A DNA stretch of 64,000 bases from Bradyrhizobium sp. 195 (GTDB taxonomy: Bacteria > Pseudomonadota > Alphaproteobacteria > Rhizobiales > Xanthobacteraceae), in contig NZ_CP082161.1 of assembly GCF_023101665.1 (NCBI RefSeq), positions 6,634,001 to 6,698,000 on the forward strand. The letters are read 5' to 3'. Under the pieces are notes generated by a model. The model saw nothing but the letters and a program-made list of their open reading frames with translations, was not told where the DNA came from and made no database searches. Shown piece by piece: positions 26,979 through 34,786 of the stretch; position 1 is the first letter of the stretch, and each line of letters starts with the position of its first letter. Both the position numbers and the translations under genes were made by a program.

Positions 26979-27650
26979 ATGCGCCTTCAAACCCTCACTT
27001 TTGACGATTGGCTTGAGCACTCCTTTGGCCGCGAGGTTCGCTTTCAGCAAGCACCTTGGTATCTCGATGCCGAGCATGATTGGTGGGACCCGCCTCCGGA
27101 CGAAGCCGTGTCTTATCTCACTCGACTGTTTGAAGACCCGGAGCCCGCGCTACTGGGATTTGCAGATAGCCAAATCGCGCAAGGCTTGACCTACCTCGTC
27201 AATACGAACGCAGGCGGCGATAACCAATGGCTTTGCTCACCAGATGTATCGGTCGACGACCGTGTTCGGTGCGTCGCTTCTATTGCTGCTTTATTTGCAA
27301 AATTGTTTGAGCCTCGTTGCGCTCCTCGCCTGTCCCACCTGAGCGAAGCCGATACCACCGCACTGAACGGTGTTTGCTACATGTGGTGGGACGCGTTTCC
27401 GAGCTTGGCTCTACCTGAGGATCCTGCCCTGCCAACGCTCCATGCACGCGCGCTGCATACCATGGAGCGCATCCTTCAGCTCAAATCCATCGCGTGCCAG
27501 GAAAGCGCTCTACACGGGCTTGGGCACTGGCAGCGGGACTACAGCGAGAAGGTCATCCACATCGTCGATGGCTTTTGCGAGTCGCATTCTGCGGCCGACC
27601 CGCGCCTTTCAGCCTATCCCCAATCGGCCCGGTGCGGATGCGTCCTGTGA
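26979..27650 (+). CDS. Hypothetical soluble protein
   Basis: The 223-residue protein starts MRLQTLTFDDWLEHSFGREV and is rich in Trp, Asp and His (WYLDAEHDWWDPPPDEAV, VCYMWWDAFPSL, HGLGHWQRDY). It has no signal peptide or membrane helix. The His/Trp-rich mid and C-terminal parts (HALRG-like ALHGLGHW) and the mainly helical pattern suggest a helical-repeat or immunity-type protein, but I recognise no family. It stands alone; the 300 bases before and 350 after hold nothing convincing. The upstream signal for the ATG is weak. Confidence 0.6.
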   Translation: MRLQTLTFDDWLEHSFGREVRFQQAPWYLDAEHDWWDPPPDEAVSYLTRLFEDPEPALLGFADSQIAQGLTYLVNTNAGGDNQWLCSPDVSVDDRVRCVASIAALFAKLFEPRCAPRLSHLSEADTTALNGVCYMWWDAFPSLALPEDPALPTLHARALHTMERILQLKSIACQESALHGLGHWQRDYSEKVIHIVDGFCESHSAADPRLSAYPQSARCGCVL

Positions 27651-28000
27651 CCCTTGACGACCGTTCCAAGGGCAAAGCGGTCTGTTCCGCAATCTCGGGC
27701 CGATCGCAGATGGCAAGTAGAATGCGGTACGTAGCCGTGAGCGTGTCTCGACACGCGTCGTCGGCAACATGATGTGTTTTGGCGAAGTCGGTGCCTGCTT
27801 CTCTATGCCAAATGGCTTATGCGCTCGCTTCGCCGCGCCGACGGCTAGCTCGGGGGGGCGGTTGTGCAAGCGCTTCATCATGACGCCAGGAGTGTCGGTA
27901 TTGGTGATGCTGAGCGACTGCACCGGTCAGGTAACGGTTTGGCAGCTAAGGCGAGCTAGGATGTAGCTGTCCTCGCCGACAGGCCAGCCAAGAGACTGCT
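27651..28000. other. Intergenic stretch, no gene recognised
   Basis: Overlapping short frames on both strands have no start signals and no recognisable product. Confidence 0.45.
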
Positions 28001-28222
28001 ATGCCTCAACATTGCGATGATGAATTAGCCACTATCGCGCGAGACATCTCAGCGAAGCAACTTCATATTGAAAGCCAAACCATCTTGATTGAAGTGCTCG
28101 AACGGGACGGACACGACATGATTGAGCAAAGAAGAAGCCTTGCCCAGGAACGATCAGACCTAGCAGCGCAAATCGCGCGACAATTCCGGCTGCTAGAGGC
28201 AAGGTGCACATCGGGCGACTGA
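28001..28222 (+). CDS. Small helical protein upstream of a PilZ gene
   Basis: The 73-residue protein is charged and strongly helical (LATIARDISAKQLHIESQTI, then IEQRRSLAQERSDLAAQIAR), probably a short coiled coil. AAGAGA lies about ten bases before the ATG. It ends 23 bases before the PilZ protein and may be co-transcribed with it. No family is recognised. Confidence 0.55.
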   Translation: MPQHCDDELATIARDISAKQLHIESQTILIEVLERDGHDMIEQRRSLAQERSDLAAQIARQFRLLEARCTSGD

Positions 28223-28245
28223 GCTTCATTGCGGACAGTCATGAA

Positions 28246-28491
28246 ATGATAGACCGTCGAAAGCTCGAGCGCATCGATGTAGACGAGGTGGCCTACATTT
28301 CAGGCGACGGCGCCAGCTTACGCTGTCGCGTGGTCAACATGTCGGAACACGGGGCATCCATTGAGCTTCCGTCGAAGCAGTACATGAACTCCACATTCAA
28401 GCTAATGCTCGAGAAAGATCGCGTCATCCGAAGTTGCCGCCTGGTCTGGTCGAGTGGCAATCAAATTGGAGTCGCGTTCGAGGATCTCTGA
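28246..28491 (+). CDS. PilZ domain protein
   Basis: The 81-residue protein is a single PilZ-like beta barrel: MIDRRKLERIDVDEVAYISG, CRVVNMSEHGASIELP, CRLVWSSGNQIGVAFEDL. The RRxxR element (RRKLER) and the xNxSxxG element (NMSEHGASI) resemble the cyclic-di-GMP binding motif of PilZ. In many short alphaproteobacterial copies the first arginine cluster is degenerate, so binding is likely but not certain. The start is the ATG at 28246; a GTG at 28204 would overlap the previous gene. Confidence 0.8.
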   Translation: MIDRRKLERIDVDEVAYISGDGASLRCRVVNMSEHGASIELPSKQYMNSTFKLMLEKDRVIRSCRLVWSSGNQIGVAFEDL

Positions 28492-29065
28492 GGCCGAGAA
28501 GTTCATTTATAACCCGGTTCTAGGACGCGGACTCCAAAACATCGGCGGCCTGCACCGATTATCGACCACGACCGCAGTTATCCGTTTTCACGCAACCAAG
28601 ACCCAGGCTGCCATTCCGCGTGTGGGCAGACGGGCAGAAGCCAGCATCAGTCTGCCTCACACCGGCAGCCTTGATGGCGCCCTCCCAGCGAGCGATCTCA
28701 TCAAGCACATTATTTGCCAAGGTATTCGGGCCGCCCCGCTCAGGTGTAACACTCCGGCTGTTCTATAGGACACCGGAGCCCGAGGAATGTTCACTTCGGG
28801 CACGGTCCAGCGGTCCGCACGCAAGACCGGAGCATTAGCGCTCCTTAGCGAGCACCGCGCGACGACCTCGCATCGTCACTAATTGAATGAGATCCGCTGA
28901 GCCGGTTGATCGGCCTTTGTGAGCCCGCTCTCAAAACCCACCTGCAACGGATTACCATGAAAACCGGCATAAGCCCACAGCCCGAGCACGTACGTTTGCT
29001 GCTCGCCCATTTGTCTCCATTGCTCGTTGGCAGCCGGCGGATTGCTCGCGAGCTCCCTGGACCAA
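28492..29065. other. Intergenic stretch, possible remnant frame on the minus strand
   Basis: There is no confident gene. A minus-strand frame ending at 28879 gives a protein-like tail (QQTYVLGLWAYAGFHGNP, then FESGLTKADQPAQRISFN) but runs into the 3' end of the caspase gene in another frame and has no start. It may be the relic of a separate gene. Confidence 0.4.
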
Positions 29066-30376
29066 TCAAGGAGTGACGCTCTCCCGCAGTCGGCGGAGCT
29101 GAGACCGGAGCCGCTCGCAGCCCAATTCCTTTTCGAACTTGGTGATTGCCGCAAGCGTAGGCTCAGCACGCATGCTCAGCAGACGCGCCATGTCGCGGGC
29201 ACAAGTGTCTTCGGATCGAACAGACTCATTCTGCGCCTGCTGTTTCGGAACCATTTGCGACGCCGGATTTCCGCCAGAAGGCAGAGCGGTATCGCCAGCA
29301 AAGCTTTCGAATAGGCGCTGCACTTGGGGGCGCAGTCGAGTGCACGCGACCTCGCGCTGGAAGTTGATGATCTCTTCCGGCGTGGGGTTGGCGCGAAGAC
29401 GCGCCAGCCTCGCTTCGTCGCGGACGCAGGGGTCTACGGTCTGGGGCGCCGCCTGCGCCGGAAGCGGCGGCTTTGGGACCGCTGCATTCACGGTTGGCGG
29501 TGCCGGCGCTGGACTGACTACGACCGGTTTCGGCGGGGTGGGCACCGAAGCTGGCGGGGGCGCCGGGGCGGCCGCGACGGGCGGCGCCGGCGCAACTCTT
29601 GTTGTATTCGGCACCAAGGAGATGGTTGCGCCGCCGAGGGAGCCATAGATGAACGGCTCCTGCCGTCCGCCGGTCATGGCGATAACTGCATCGCGAACAC
29701 GGCCAAGCGTGATCCGGATGTCGACGTCGGGCTCGGCAAGGTGTCTGAGTAGTGCGATTGCATAGGGACTGTTAACGCCGTCGCCGTCATAGGAAATCGA
29801 GCCGGCCTTTGCGGCGTAGGCGACCAGCGTATCGGCCCCGACTTCATCAAGCTTCGCGAGCCCGCCCCTAGCCGGTGTGCGGCCTGCCGAGCGCAGCTTG
29901 GCTGCAAAGGGGTTGTCGCGGCAGGCGTCGAGCAGGATCAAGCGCAGGCGGCGTACTGGCTGCAACGCCCAGATGATGCGGTCGAGCGAGATAGCTTCAT
30001 CGTCGACGTCGTAGTCGCGGCTCAACCTGGCATCCACCGGTATGAGATAGTTAGTGCCGCTGATCTCGATGCCGTGGCCGGCGTAATAAACTACCGCCAT
30101 ATCAGCGTTCTCTGCGGTGATGAGAAATTCCCGCACAGTGCGCTTGAACTCGACGACACCAAGATCGTTGCGCGAAATGACGACTTCGAAGCCGATCGAT
30201 TTGAACAGAGCCCCGATTGCCGTGGCGTCGTTGATGGTATTGGACAGCGTAGATGCGTTCTTATAGGCAGAGTTTCCGACAATGAGCGCGACGCGACGCT
30301 CCGCTGCTGCCGCATCGGCGAACATCGCGCCGACGACAAGGCAAAGGCAGTAGATCAAGAGTTGGCGCAGCTTCAT
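29066..30376 (-). CDS. Secreted caspase-fold (peptidase C14) protein
   Basis: The 436-residue precursor has a signal peptide (MKLRQLLIYCLCLVVGAMFA, cut near AAAA) and a p20-like caspase domain. His101 (VYYAGHGIEI) and Cys152 (LILLDACRDNPF) form the expected catalytic dyad. A Pro/Ala/Val-rich linker (about 275-340) follows. The end has two copies of a roughly 40-residue cysteine-containing helical hairpin (DPCVRDEARLARLRANPT / DTCARDMARLLSMRAEPT, each closed by a second Cys before RLR). It should act in the periplasm or outside. It starts seven bases after the tandem-DUF4399 gene, so the two are one operon. Substrate is unknown. Confidence 0.88.
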   Translation of the reverse strand: MKLRQLLIYCLCLVVGAMFADAAAAERRVALIVGNSAYKNASTLSNTINDATAIGALFKSIGFEVVISRNDLGVVEFKRTVREFLITAENADMAVVYYAGHGIEISGTNYLIPVDARLSRDYDVDDEAISLDRIIWALQPVRRLRLILLDACRDNPFAAKLRSAGRTPARGGLAKLDEVGADTLVAYAAKAGSISYDGDGVNSPYAIALLRHLAEPDVDIRITLGRVRDAVIAMTGGRQEPFIYGSLGGATISLVPNTTRVAPAPPVAAAPAPPPASVPTPPKPVVVSPAPAPPTVNAAVPKPPLPAQAAPQTVDPCVRDEARLARLRANPTPEEIINFQREVACTRLRPQVQRLFESFAGDTALPSGGNPASQMVPKQQAQNESVRSEDTCARDMARLLSMRAEPTLAAITKFEKELGCERLRSQLRRLRESVTP

Positions 30377-30383
30377 CGTGGCA

Positions 30384-31310
30384 TCAATATCCGTAACTCC
30401 GCCATGAGCGTTGGCGGTACTTCGAGCGCTTTCTCGGCGGCTGGCCACTCTCCGTCACGGTGACGTTGATGACGTCGGAGAACACCGCCGGATCCTGTGG
30501 CACGTGGGCGAAGTCGGCGAACAGCAGGCGCAACTTGTGTTTGCCGACCGGGAGCGTGATCTTCGCTTCAGTCTGGCCGGCGCCGAAGTGCAGGTGGTTG
30601 AAGTCGTTCGGGATCGGCTGGTCGAGCGGAGGCAGCTCGGCATCGACAAGTAAATGATGATGCCCGGTGTTGGGCTTATCGTAGCCCGCCGGTGCGACGC
30701 CCATATTCAACAGGCCGAAGCGGATAACCGGGCTCGGGGAAATGTAAGAGCCGTTCTTCGGATAGATGAAATAAACCTTGGCATCCTTCGGGGAAAGGCG
30801 ACGTCCGCCGGCCGTGGGTTGAACCGCCGCAGGAGGGGCTTGAGCTACCGCGGGAGCGGTCTGGTCAGTGACCTTGACCTTGATCCTCTCGGAGGTCACC
30901 GGCGGGGAATGCGGAACGTGGTTCTTGTCGCCGAACACAAGCTGCAAGGTGTGCTCGCCGGGCGTCAGCGAAATCTCTGCCTCAGTTTGTCCCGCGCCGA
31001 AATGCAGGTGCTGGAAGTCGTTGGGAATCTCGGAATTCAGTGGCGGCGTTGGCGAGTCAATTATCAGATGATGGTGACCGCTGTTGGCGCGGTCCGAACC
31101 AGCCGGTGCGACGCCCATGCCACGCAGGCCGAAATGCAGAATAGTCTTGGCTGGCAGCGTATCGCCGTCTTTCAATCCGATGAAATAGACGGCTGCTCCC
31201 GCCGGCGACGGCGTCGGCCCGCCAGTCTGCGTCTGCGCCTGTGCCGCCTGGCAATGCATCAAACCAGCAAGAAATGGAACCAGAACCAATGTCAGCAATC
31301 GGTGAATCAT
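30384..31310 (-). CDS. Secreted protein with two DUF4399 domains
   Basis: The 308-residue precursor has a signal peptide (MIHRLLTLVLVPFLAGLMHC, then QAAQAQT). Two DUF4399 domains follow, about residues 40-150 and 175-285. Each carries the histidine-rich signature GHHHLIID or GHHHLLVD, the phrase IPNDFxHLHFGAGQTEA, and a closing L/PxGxHxLxLxF strand. DUF4399 domains are usually single; the tandem form and the repeated HHH suggest metal binding, which is inference. The start at 31310 gives a proper signal peptide; the frame extends to 31352. It is the first gene of an operon with the caspase-fold protein and is divergent from the FGE-fold gene. Confidence 0.88.
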   Translation of the reverse strand: MIHRLLTLVLVPFLAGLMHCQAAQAQTQTGGPTPSPAGAAVYFIGLKDGDTLPAKTILHFGLRGMGVAPAGSDRANSGHHHLIIDSPTPPLNSEIPNDFQHLHFGAGQTEAEISLTPGEHTLQLVFGDKNHVPHSPPVTSERIKVKVTDQTAPAVAQAPPAAVQPTAGGRRLSPKDAKVYFIYPKNGSYISPSPVIRFGLLNMGVAPAGYDKPNTGHHHLLVDAELPPLDQPIPNDFNHLHFGAGQTEAKITLPVGKHKLRLLFADFAHVPQDPAVFSDVINVTVTESGQPPRKRSKYRQRSWRSYGY

Positions 31311-31508
31311 CGGCAATCTTCCCAATACATGGATCCACAATCTGGACCGCACTAGCCGCGGGAAACTGCAATAATTGCAAGCGTCGAGAAATCCCCATCC
31401 GCGCAGAGCGAAGGGAGATGAAACGATATTCCTTTGCCGCCCAATGTAAACCGAAATCCGGCGGCGCGAGCATCACCTTGCCGGTTGCGGTCGAATGAAG
31501 CATGCTGT

Positions 31509-31525
31509 GTCACATTGAATGTGAC
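31509..31525. promoter_or_regulatory. Perfect 17-bp palindrome between divergent operons
   Basis: GTCACATTGAATGTGAC is an exact 8-bp inverted repeat around one G. It lies 43 bases before the start at 31569 and about 200 bases before the start at 31310. Its size and symmetry fit a dimeric regulator site controlling one or both operons. The half-site order (GTCACA...TGTGAC) is inverted relative to a Crp/Fnr box. Confidence 0.5.
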
Positions 31526-31568
31526 GTGTGCATACTTCCGATCGTTCTAGCCGACCGGAGATCACGAT

Positions 31569-32444
31569 ATGAAATCCGCCGTTTTGTCTGCGTTTTTCCT
31601 CATGGCGCTCGTTGAACTTGCGAGCACTGCAGCGAGCGCGCAGCGAGGGCTTAGCACCGGCCCATCCGCCGACCCGCCATCCGCGTCATCCGACACCAGG
31701 ATAGCTCAGCAAACCGCCAGTCCGGATCCGGGTGAGCTATTTCGCGATTGCAACAATTGTCCCGAGCTTGTGGTCGTGCCGCCGGGGGAGTTCGTGATGG
31801 GGTCTAATGACACGCCCTACGAGAAGCCCGAGCATACGATCAGCATTCGCAAGCCATTCGCCATTGGCCGGCGCGAGGTGACATTCGCGGAATGGGATCA
31901 GTGCGCTGACATTGGCGCATGCAGGGTGCGTCCCGAGGATCACGGCTGGGGACGTGGCGACCGCCCGGTGATCAATGTCAGTTGGGAGGATGCCAAGCTG
32001 TTTGTCGCCTGGCTGTCGCAGAGGACCGGACAAAAATATCGTCTGCCCAGCGAAGCGGAATGGGAATATGCCGCGCGGGCGGGAACCCGAACGCCGTTCT
32101 GGTGGGGCAAGGACATCGGCGACGGTCATGCGCAGTGCGACGGCTGCGGCAGTCCGGTCAAGCAGCAGGTCGTGCCAGCGGGCTCGTTCCGGCCAAACGG
32201 CTTTGGGCTCTACGACACATCAGGTAATGCCGCGGAATGGGTCGAGGATTGCTGGAACGAGTCCTATCGCAATGCGCCGAAGGATGGATTGCCCTGGACG
32301 TCGGGCGACTGCCGCCTGCGGGTACTGCGTGGGGGCAACTTCCTCAGCAGGGCCGGCGACGTCAGATCGTCGGCGAGGTTTCGCTACGACGTTGACGTCC
32401 GCTATTACGCCAACGGCTTTCGCGTCGTGCGGGAGTTACCGTAA
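31569..32444 (+). CDS. Secreted FGE/SUMF1-fold protein lacking catalytic cysteines
   Basis: The 291-residue precursor has a signal peptide (KSAVLSAFFLMALVELASTA) and one formylglycine-generating-enzyme fold (about 62-290). The fold's landmarks are ELVVVPPGEFVMGS, NVSWEDAKLFVAWL, YRLPSEAEWEYAARAGT, FGLYDTSGNAAEWVEDCW and LRVLRGGNF. True FGEs have two active cysteines soon after the RGGSW motif; here that stretch reads GGNFLSRAGDVRSSARFR with none. It is therefore probably a binding protein of C-lectin type rather than a sulfatase-activating enzyme. GGAG lies nine bases before the ATG. It overlaps in organisation with the small secreted protein that follows two bases later. Confidence 0.88.
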   Translation: MKSAVLSAFFLMALVELASTAASAQRGLSTGPSADPPSASSDTRIAQQTASPDPGELFRDCNNCPELVVVPPGEFVMGSNDTPYEKPEHTISIRKPFAIGRREVTFAEWDQCADIGACRVRPEDHGWGRGDRPVINVSWEDAKLFVAWLSQRTGQKYRLPSEAEWEYAARAGTRTPFWWGKDIGDGHAQCDGCGSPVKQQVVPAGSFRPNGFGLYDTSGNAAEWVEDCWNESYRNAPKDGLPWTSGDCRLRVLRGGNFLSRAGDVRSSARFRYDVDVRYYANGFRVVRELP

Positions 32445-32446
32445 CC

Positions 32447-32884
32447 ATGCCGCGCGCGGGAATGATGCGCACGATCGTTGCGGCGCTTCTCGTGTTGACT
32501 GCCGCTACTCCGACCGCTTCGGCGCAATCCTACCCAGCGAGTGGCAAAATCGGCTATCTCCAGGAGTGGGAGATCACGGGAAGCGTGGAGAAAGCGGCAA
32601 TGCGCCCCGCAGTGGAATATTCAGGGGCGGTCACGCTGCGGCACATAGGCCTGTGTAGCATCAATGGCGTCGAGCAGAAGCAGGCGCGCATCCAATTGAA
32701 AGTTCGGTCCCTGCGCCTGGAAGGCACGTTGATCATGGACGACGATGAATGCCGCATTGTCGCTTCTGGATCATCAGGCTCGGGGCTGCTGACCTGCCGC
32801 AGCGGACAAGACATTCCGATCAATCTCCTGATCGGGAAAGCCGTCGAAACCGAGAGGTCTGATCGCGTCGGCCGCAATCCCTAG
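32447..32884 (+). CDS. Secreted protein of unknown function, coupled to the FGE-fold gene
   Basis: The precursor of up to 145 residues starts two bases after the FGE-fold stop, so translation is probably coupled. A signal peptide (MRTIVAALLVLTAATPTASA) is clear; an internal ATG at 32462 or 32465 may be the real start. The mature part is beta-rich, with EWEITGSVEKAAMRPAVEYS and three cysteines (LCSI, ECRI, TCRS). No family is recognised. Its position suggests that it works with the FGE-fold protein in the periplasm. Confidence 0.65.
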   Translation: MPRAGMMRTIVAALLVLTAATPTASAQSYPASGKIGYLQEWEITGSVEKAAMRPAVEYSGAVTLRHIGLCSINGVEQKQARIQLKVRSLRLEGTLIMDDDECRIVASGSSGSGLLTCRSGQDIPINLLIGKAVETERSDRVGRNP

Positions 32885-33272
32885 ACAAGTTGCAAGACGA
32901 TCGTCCGCGAGAAAAATCATTGTCGACCGTGCGTCGAGTCCTGATCGCGTGTGCTGATCAACTTTGGAGCGCCGCGATCCGTTGTTCAGTTTTGGTCTTT
33001 CAGGCAGTTGCATTTCATGTCCCCTCTTTCAACAGCGGCGTGAAGAAGTACGCGCGATACAGCTCTGAACGATTGCGTGCACGCCACGGTTCTTGAAGCG
33101 CGAGTTCCAACGCATTTGAGTACCGCTCGTTGAATGCAGCGAGCGGATGCGAATGCAAGCGATCGCCGGGGCCATACGTGATTTGCGGCACAGAGTTATG
33201 AGCCGGCGAGGCCTATCGTCAAATCATCGAACGGCAATCACGCGGTTCGACTTCATCCAAAGGGAAAGTATC
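32885..33272. other. Intergenic leader of the first curlin cassette
   Basis: There is no gene. From 32998 on the sequence is repeated, with small insertions and deletions, before the second cassette (37522-37796). The shared leader probably carries the common promoter; the shared stretch includes TTGCATTTCATGTCCC and a GC-rich tail up to the ribosome binding site AAAGGGAAAG. Confidence 0.55.
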
Positions 33273-33536
33273 ATGTTTCGCTCCATCCTCCTCGTCTCGG
33301 CGGCCGTGCTCTCGCTCGCTTCTTCGGCGTATGCCGGCAACTCGTCCTCCATCGTGCAGAACGGCAACGGCAACGGTGCCGAGACCTTCCAGCGCGGTCG
33401 CAACAACGACAGCCAGATCGTTCAGTTCGGTAACGGCAACGGCGCCGGTGTCCACCAGGTCGGCCGCAACAACAACGCGGGGATCGGCCAGAACGGCGAC
33501 GGAAACTATGCTGGTGTGTGGCAGCGCCGCCGCTAA
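33273..33536 (+). CDS. Curlin-repeat protein A, copy 1
   Basis: The 87-residue precursor has a signal peptide (MFRSILLVSAAVLSLASSAY, cut after AYA) and three curlin-type repeats of about 21 residues: SSIVQNGNGNGAETFQ, DSQIVQFGNGNGAGVHQ and NAGIGQNGDGNYAGVWQ. Each has the QxGxxN and xxQ pattern of CsgA/CsgB, in which Gln and Asn ladders form a cross-beta amyloid. It is expected to be exported and to build or seed fibres. AAAGGGAAAG lies just before the ATG. The product is identical, residue for residue, to that at 37797. With only three repeats it is shorter than CsgA (five). Confidence 0.85.
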   Translation: MFRSILLVSAAVLSLASSAYAGNSSSIVQNGNGNGAETFQRGRNNDSQIVQFGNGNGAGVHQVGRNNNAGIGQNGDGNYAGVWQRRR

Positions 33537-33623
33537 GCGATCTCACATCGCGCGGAAAGGAGTCGTGCCGGGAACCTCCCTCACACTCCTTTCCGTCCAG
33601 CAAACCCCGAAAGGACAAGCTCC

Positions 33624-33959
33624 ATGAGAAAGCTTCTGTTGATTGCCAGTGCCGTGCTGACCCTGGTCTCCGCTCCGGCATTCGCTGGCGGCATCACCGC
33701 CTGCGTGCACGCGAGGACTCAGATCGGCAACGGCTCGAGTGACAGTGCCAGCCAGAACTGCCAGTACAATATGAACGGCCAGGTGCAGGCCGGCAGCGGT
33801 ATGTCGGCGTCTGCACGACAATCCGGAACGAGCAACAGCTCGAGCCAGCTCCAGCTCGGGAACGGCAACTCTGCCGGAACCAGCCAGCATGGCCGTAGCA
33901 ACAGCGCCGGCGCCATGCAGGTCGGCGATGGCAACCGCGTCCGAGTCCATCAATGGTAA
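33624..33959 (+). CDS. Curlin-repeat protein B, copy 1
   Basis: The 111-residue precursor has a signal peptide (MRKLLLIASAVLTLVSAPAF) and a mature part of curlin-like units such as SSSQLQLGNGNSAGTSQ and NSAGAMQVGDGNRVRVHQ. An N-terminal portion with two cysteines (Cys27, Cys46) could form a disulfide; curlins usually lack cysteine. GAAAGGA lies before the ATG. It is the second gene of the cassette, 87 bases after protein A. Copy 2 differs at one residue (Ser92 to Asn). Confidence 0.83.
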   Translation: MRKLLLIASAVLTLVSAPAFAGGITACVHARTQIGNGSSDSASQNCQYNMNGQVQAGSGMSASARQSGTSNSSSQLQLGNGNSAGTSQHGRSNSAGAMQVGDGNRVRVHQW

Positions 33960-34043
33960 CGCCGCCGGCCTATCGGGCCAGCGGTACGGCGATTGGGCGG
34001 GTTCCAACCTCGCCCAACGCATGCCATCCTCGAGGAGGTACAC

Positions 34044-34484
34044 ATGAAGCTTATTCAGCGACAATCGCTTGTGCTTGCTGCCGTGTTGATGGTTGCGCTG
34101 GCGAGCGCGTCCGCGCGGGCCGAGACGACGACCGTGAACAATGGCAGCAATTCTGCCACGATCACCCAGAGCGGCGATCCCTCCAAGACCGAAAAGCAAG
34201 TCAAGACTGGTCCGGGTTACACCAGCATTGAGCAACACAGCGGCGGCAACTCGGCGATGATCATCCAGCGATCAAAGCCAGGCGCCAGCGATCCGACCGA
34301 GGCCGAAGCCGGCAAAAGCCCAGATGCGCCGCCGGCGCCCGGCGCAGCAGACGGTGATGCCGATCGTGATCCGCCATCGACCGACGCAGACGTCTACCGG
34401 CAGATCCGCAAAGGCGCCTCGCCGCAATCGCAACAGACGCTCGACAAGCTGATGAAAGCCTTGGGCCTGCAAAACAAGATGTGA
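34044..34484 (+). CDS. Curlin-repeat protein C with charged tail, copy 1
   Basis: The 146-residue precursor has a signal peptide (SLVLAAVLMVALASASARA) and two curlin-like units (TTVNNGSNSATITQSG and YTSIEQHSGGNSAMIIQRS). An acidic Pro/Ala/Asp linker and a C-terminal helix (QSQQTLDKLMKALGLQNKM) follow. GAGGAGG precedes the ATG by five bases, the best start of the cassette. The helical tail is not amyloid-like and could be an anchor or chaperone-binding part. It differs from copy 2 at five positions (L9V, V53I, H65Y, A71T, D109E). Confidence 0.8.
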   Translation: MKLIQRQSLVLAAVLMVALASASARAETTTVNNGSNSATITQSGDPSKTEKQVKTGPGYTSIEQHSGGNSAMIIQRSKPGASDPTEAEAGKSPDAPPAPGAADGDADRDPPSTDADVYRQIRKGASPQSQQTLDKLMKALGLQNKM

Positions 34485-34786
34485 CCGGCCTAGGTGGCGT
34501 TGCGGGCACGGCGTCGTGCTCGCGTGAGTCGAAGCCTTACTAAAATCTCGTCGCATGCAGTACGCGCGTGACGGTTCCAGCCGTTCTCACCGGAAAGCAA
34601 GACGCGCACCTTGAGGCAATTGCCTCGGCTTTGTGTGCAGCGCAAATTCCGCAACTGGTTACCGGCACGCCGTTCGCGCGTGCATAAGATTTCACTGCTG
34701 TCACTTGGCAGCAACAGCCAGTCCCCTCGGATCAGGTAATATGCGAACAACTGGATGCTGGGCGCAATCCTCGTCAGGGGTGGGCA
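34485..34786. other. Intergenic spacer before the autotransporter
   Basis: About 300 bases show no coding frame with support. They probably hold a separate promoter for the autotransporter gene, since the spacer differs from that after the second cassette. Confidence 0.5.

Larger units (their letters stand above)
32998..34491 (+). repeat. First copy of a 1.5-kb duplicated curlin cassette
   Basis: This stretch matches 37522-39015 at a constant offset of 4524 bases over the coding part. It includes the leader, three genes and the spacers. Identity stops within seven bases after the third stop codon (common CCGGCCT, then different sequence). Confidence 0.9.

Noticed and set aside
28879..29169. 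Minus-strand frame overlapping the end of the caspase gene
   Set aside because: The tail looks protein-like but the start lies within the caspase gene in another frame without signals; at most a relic.
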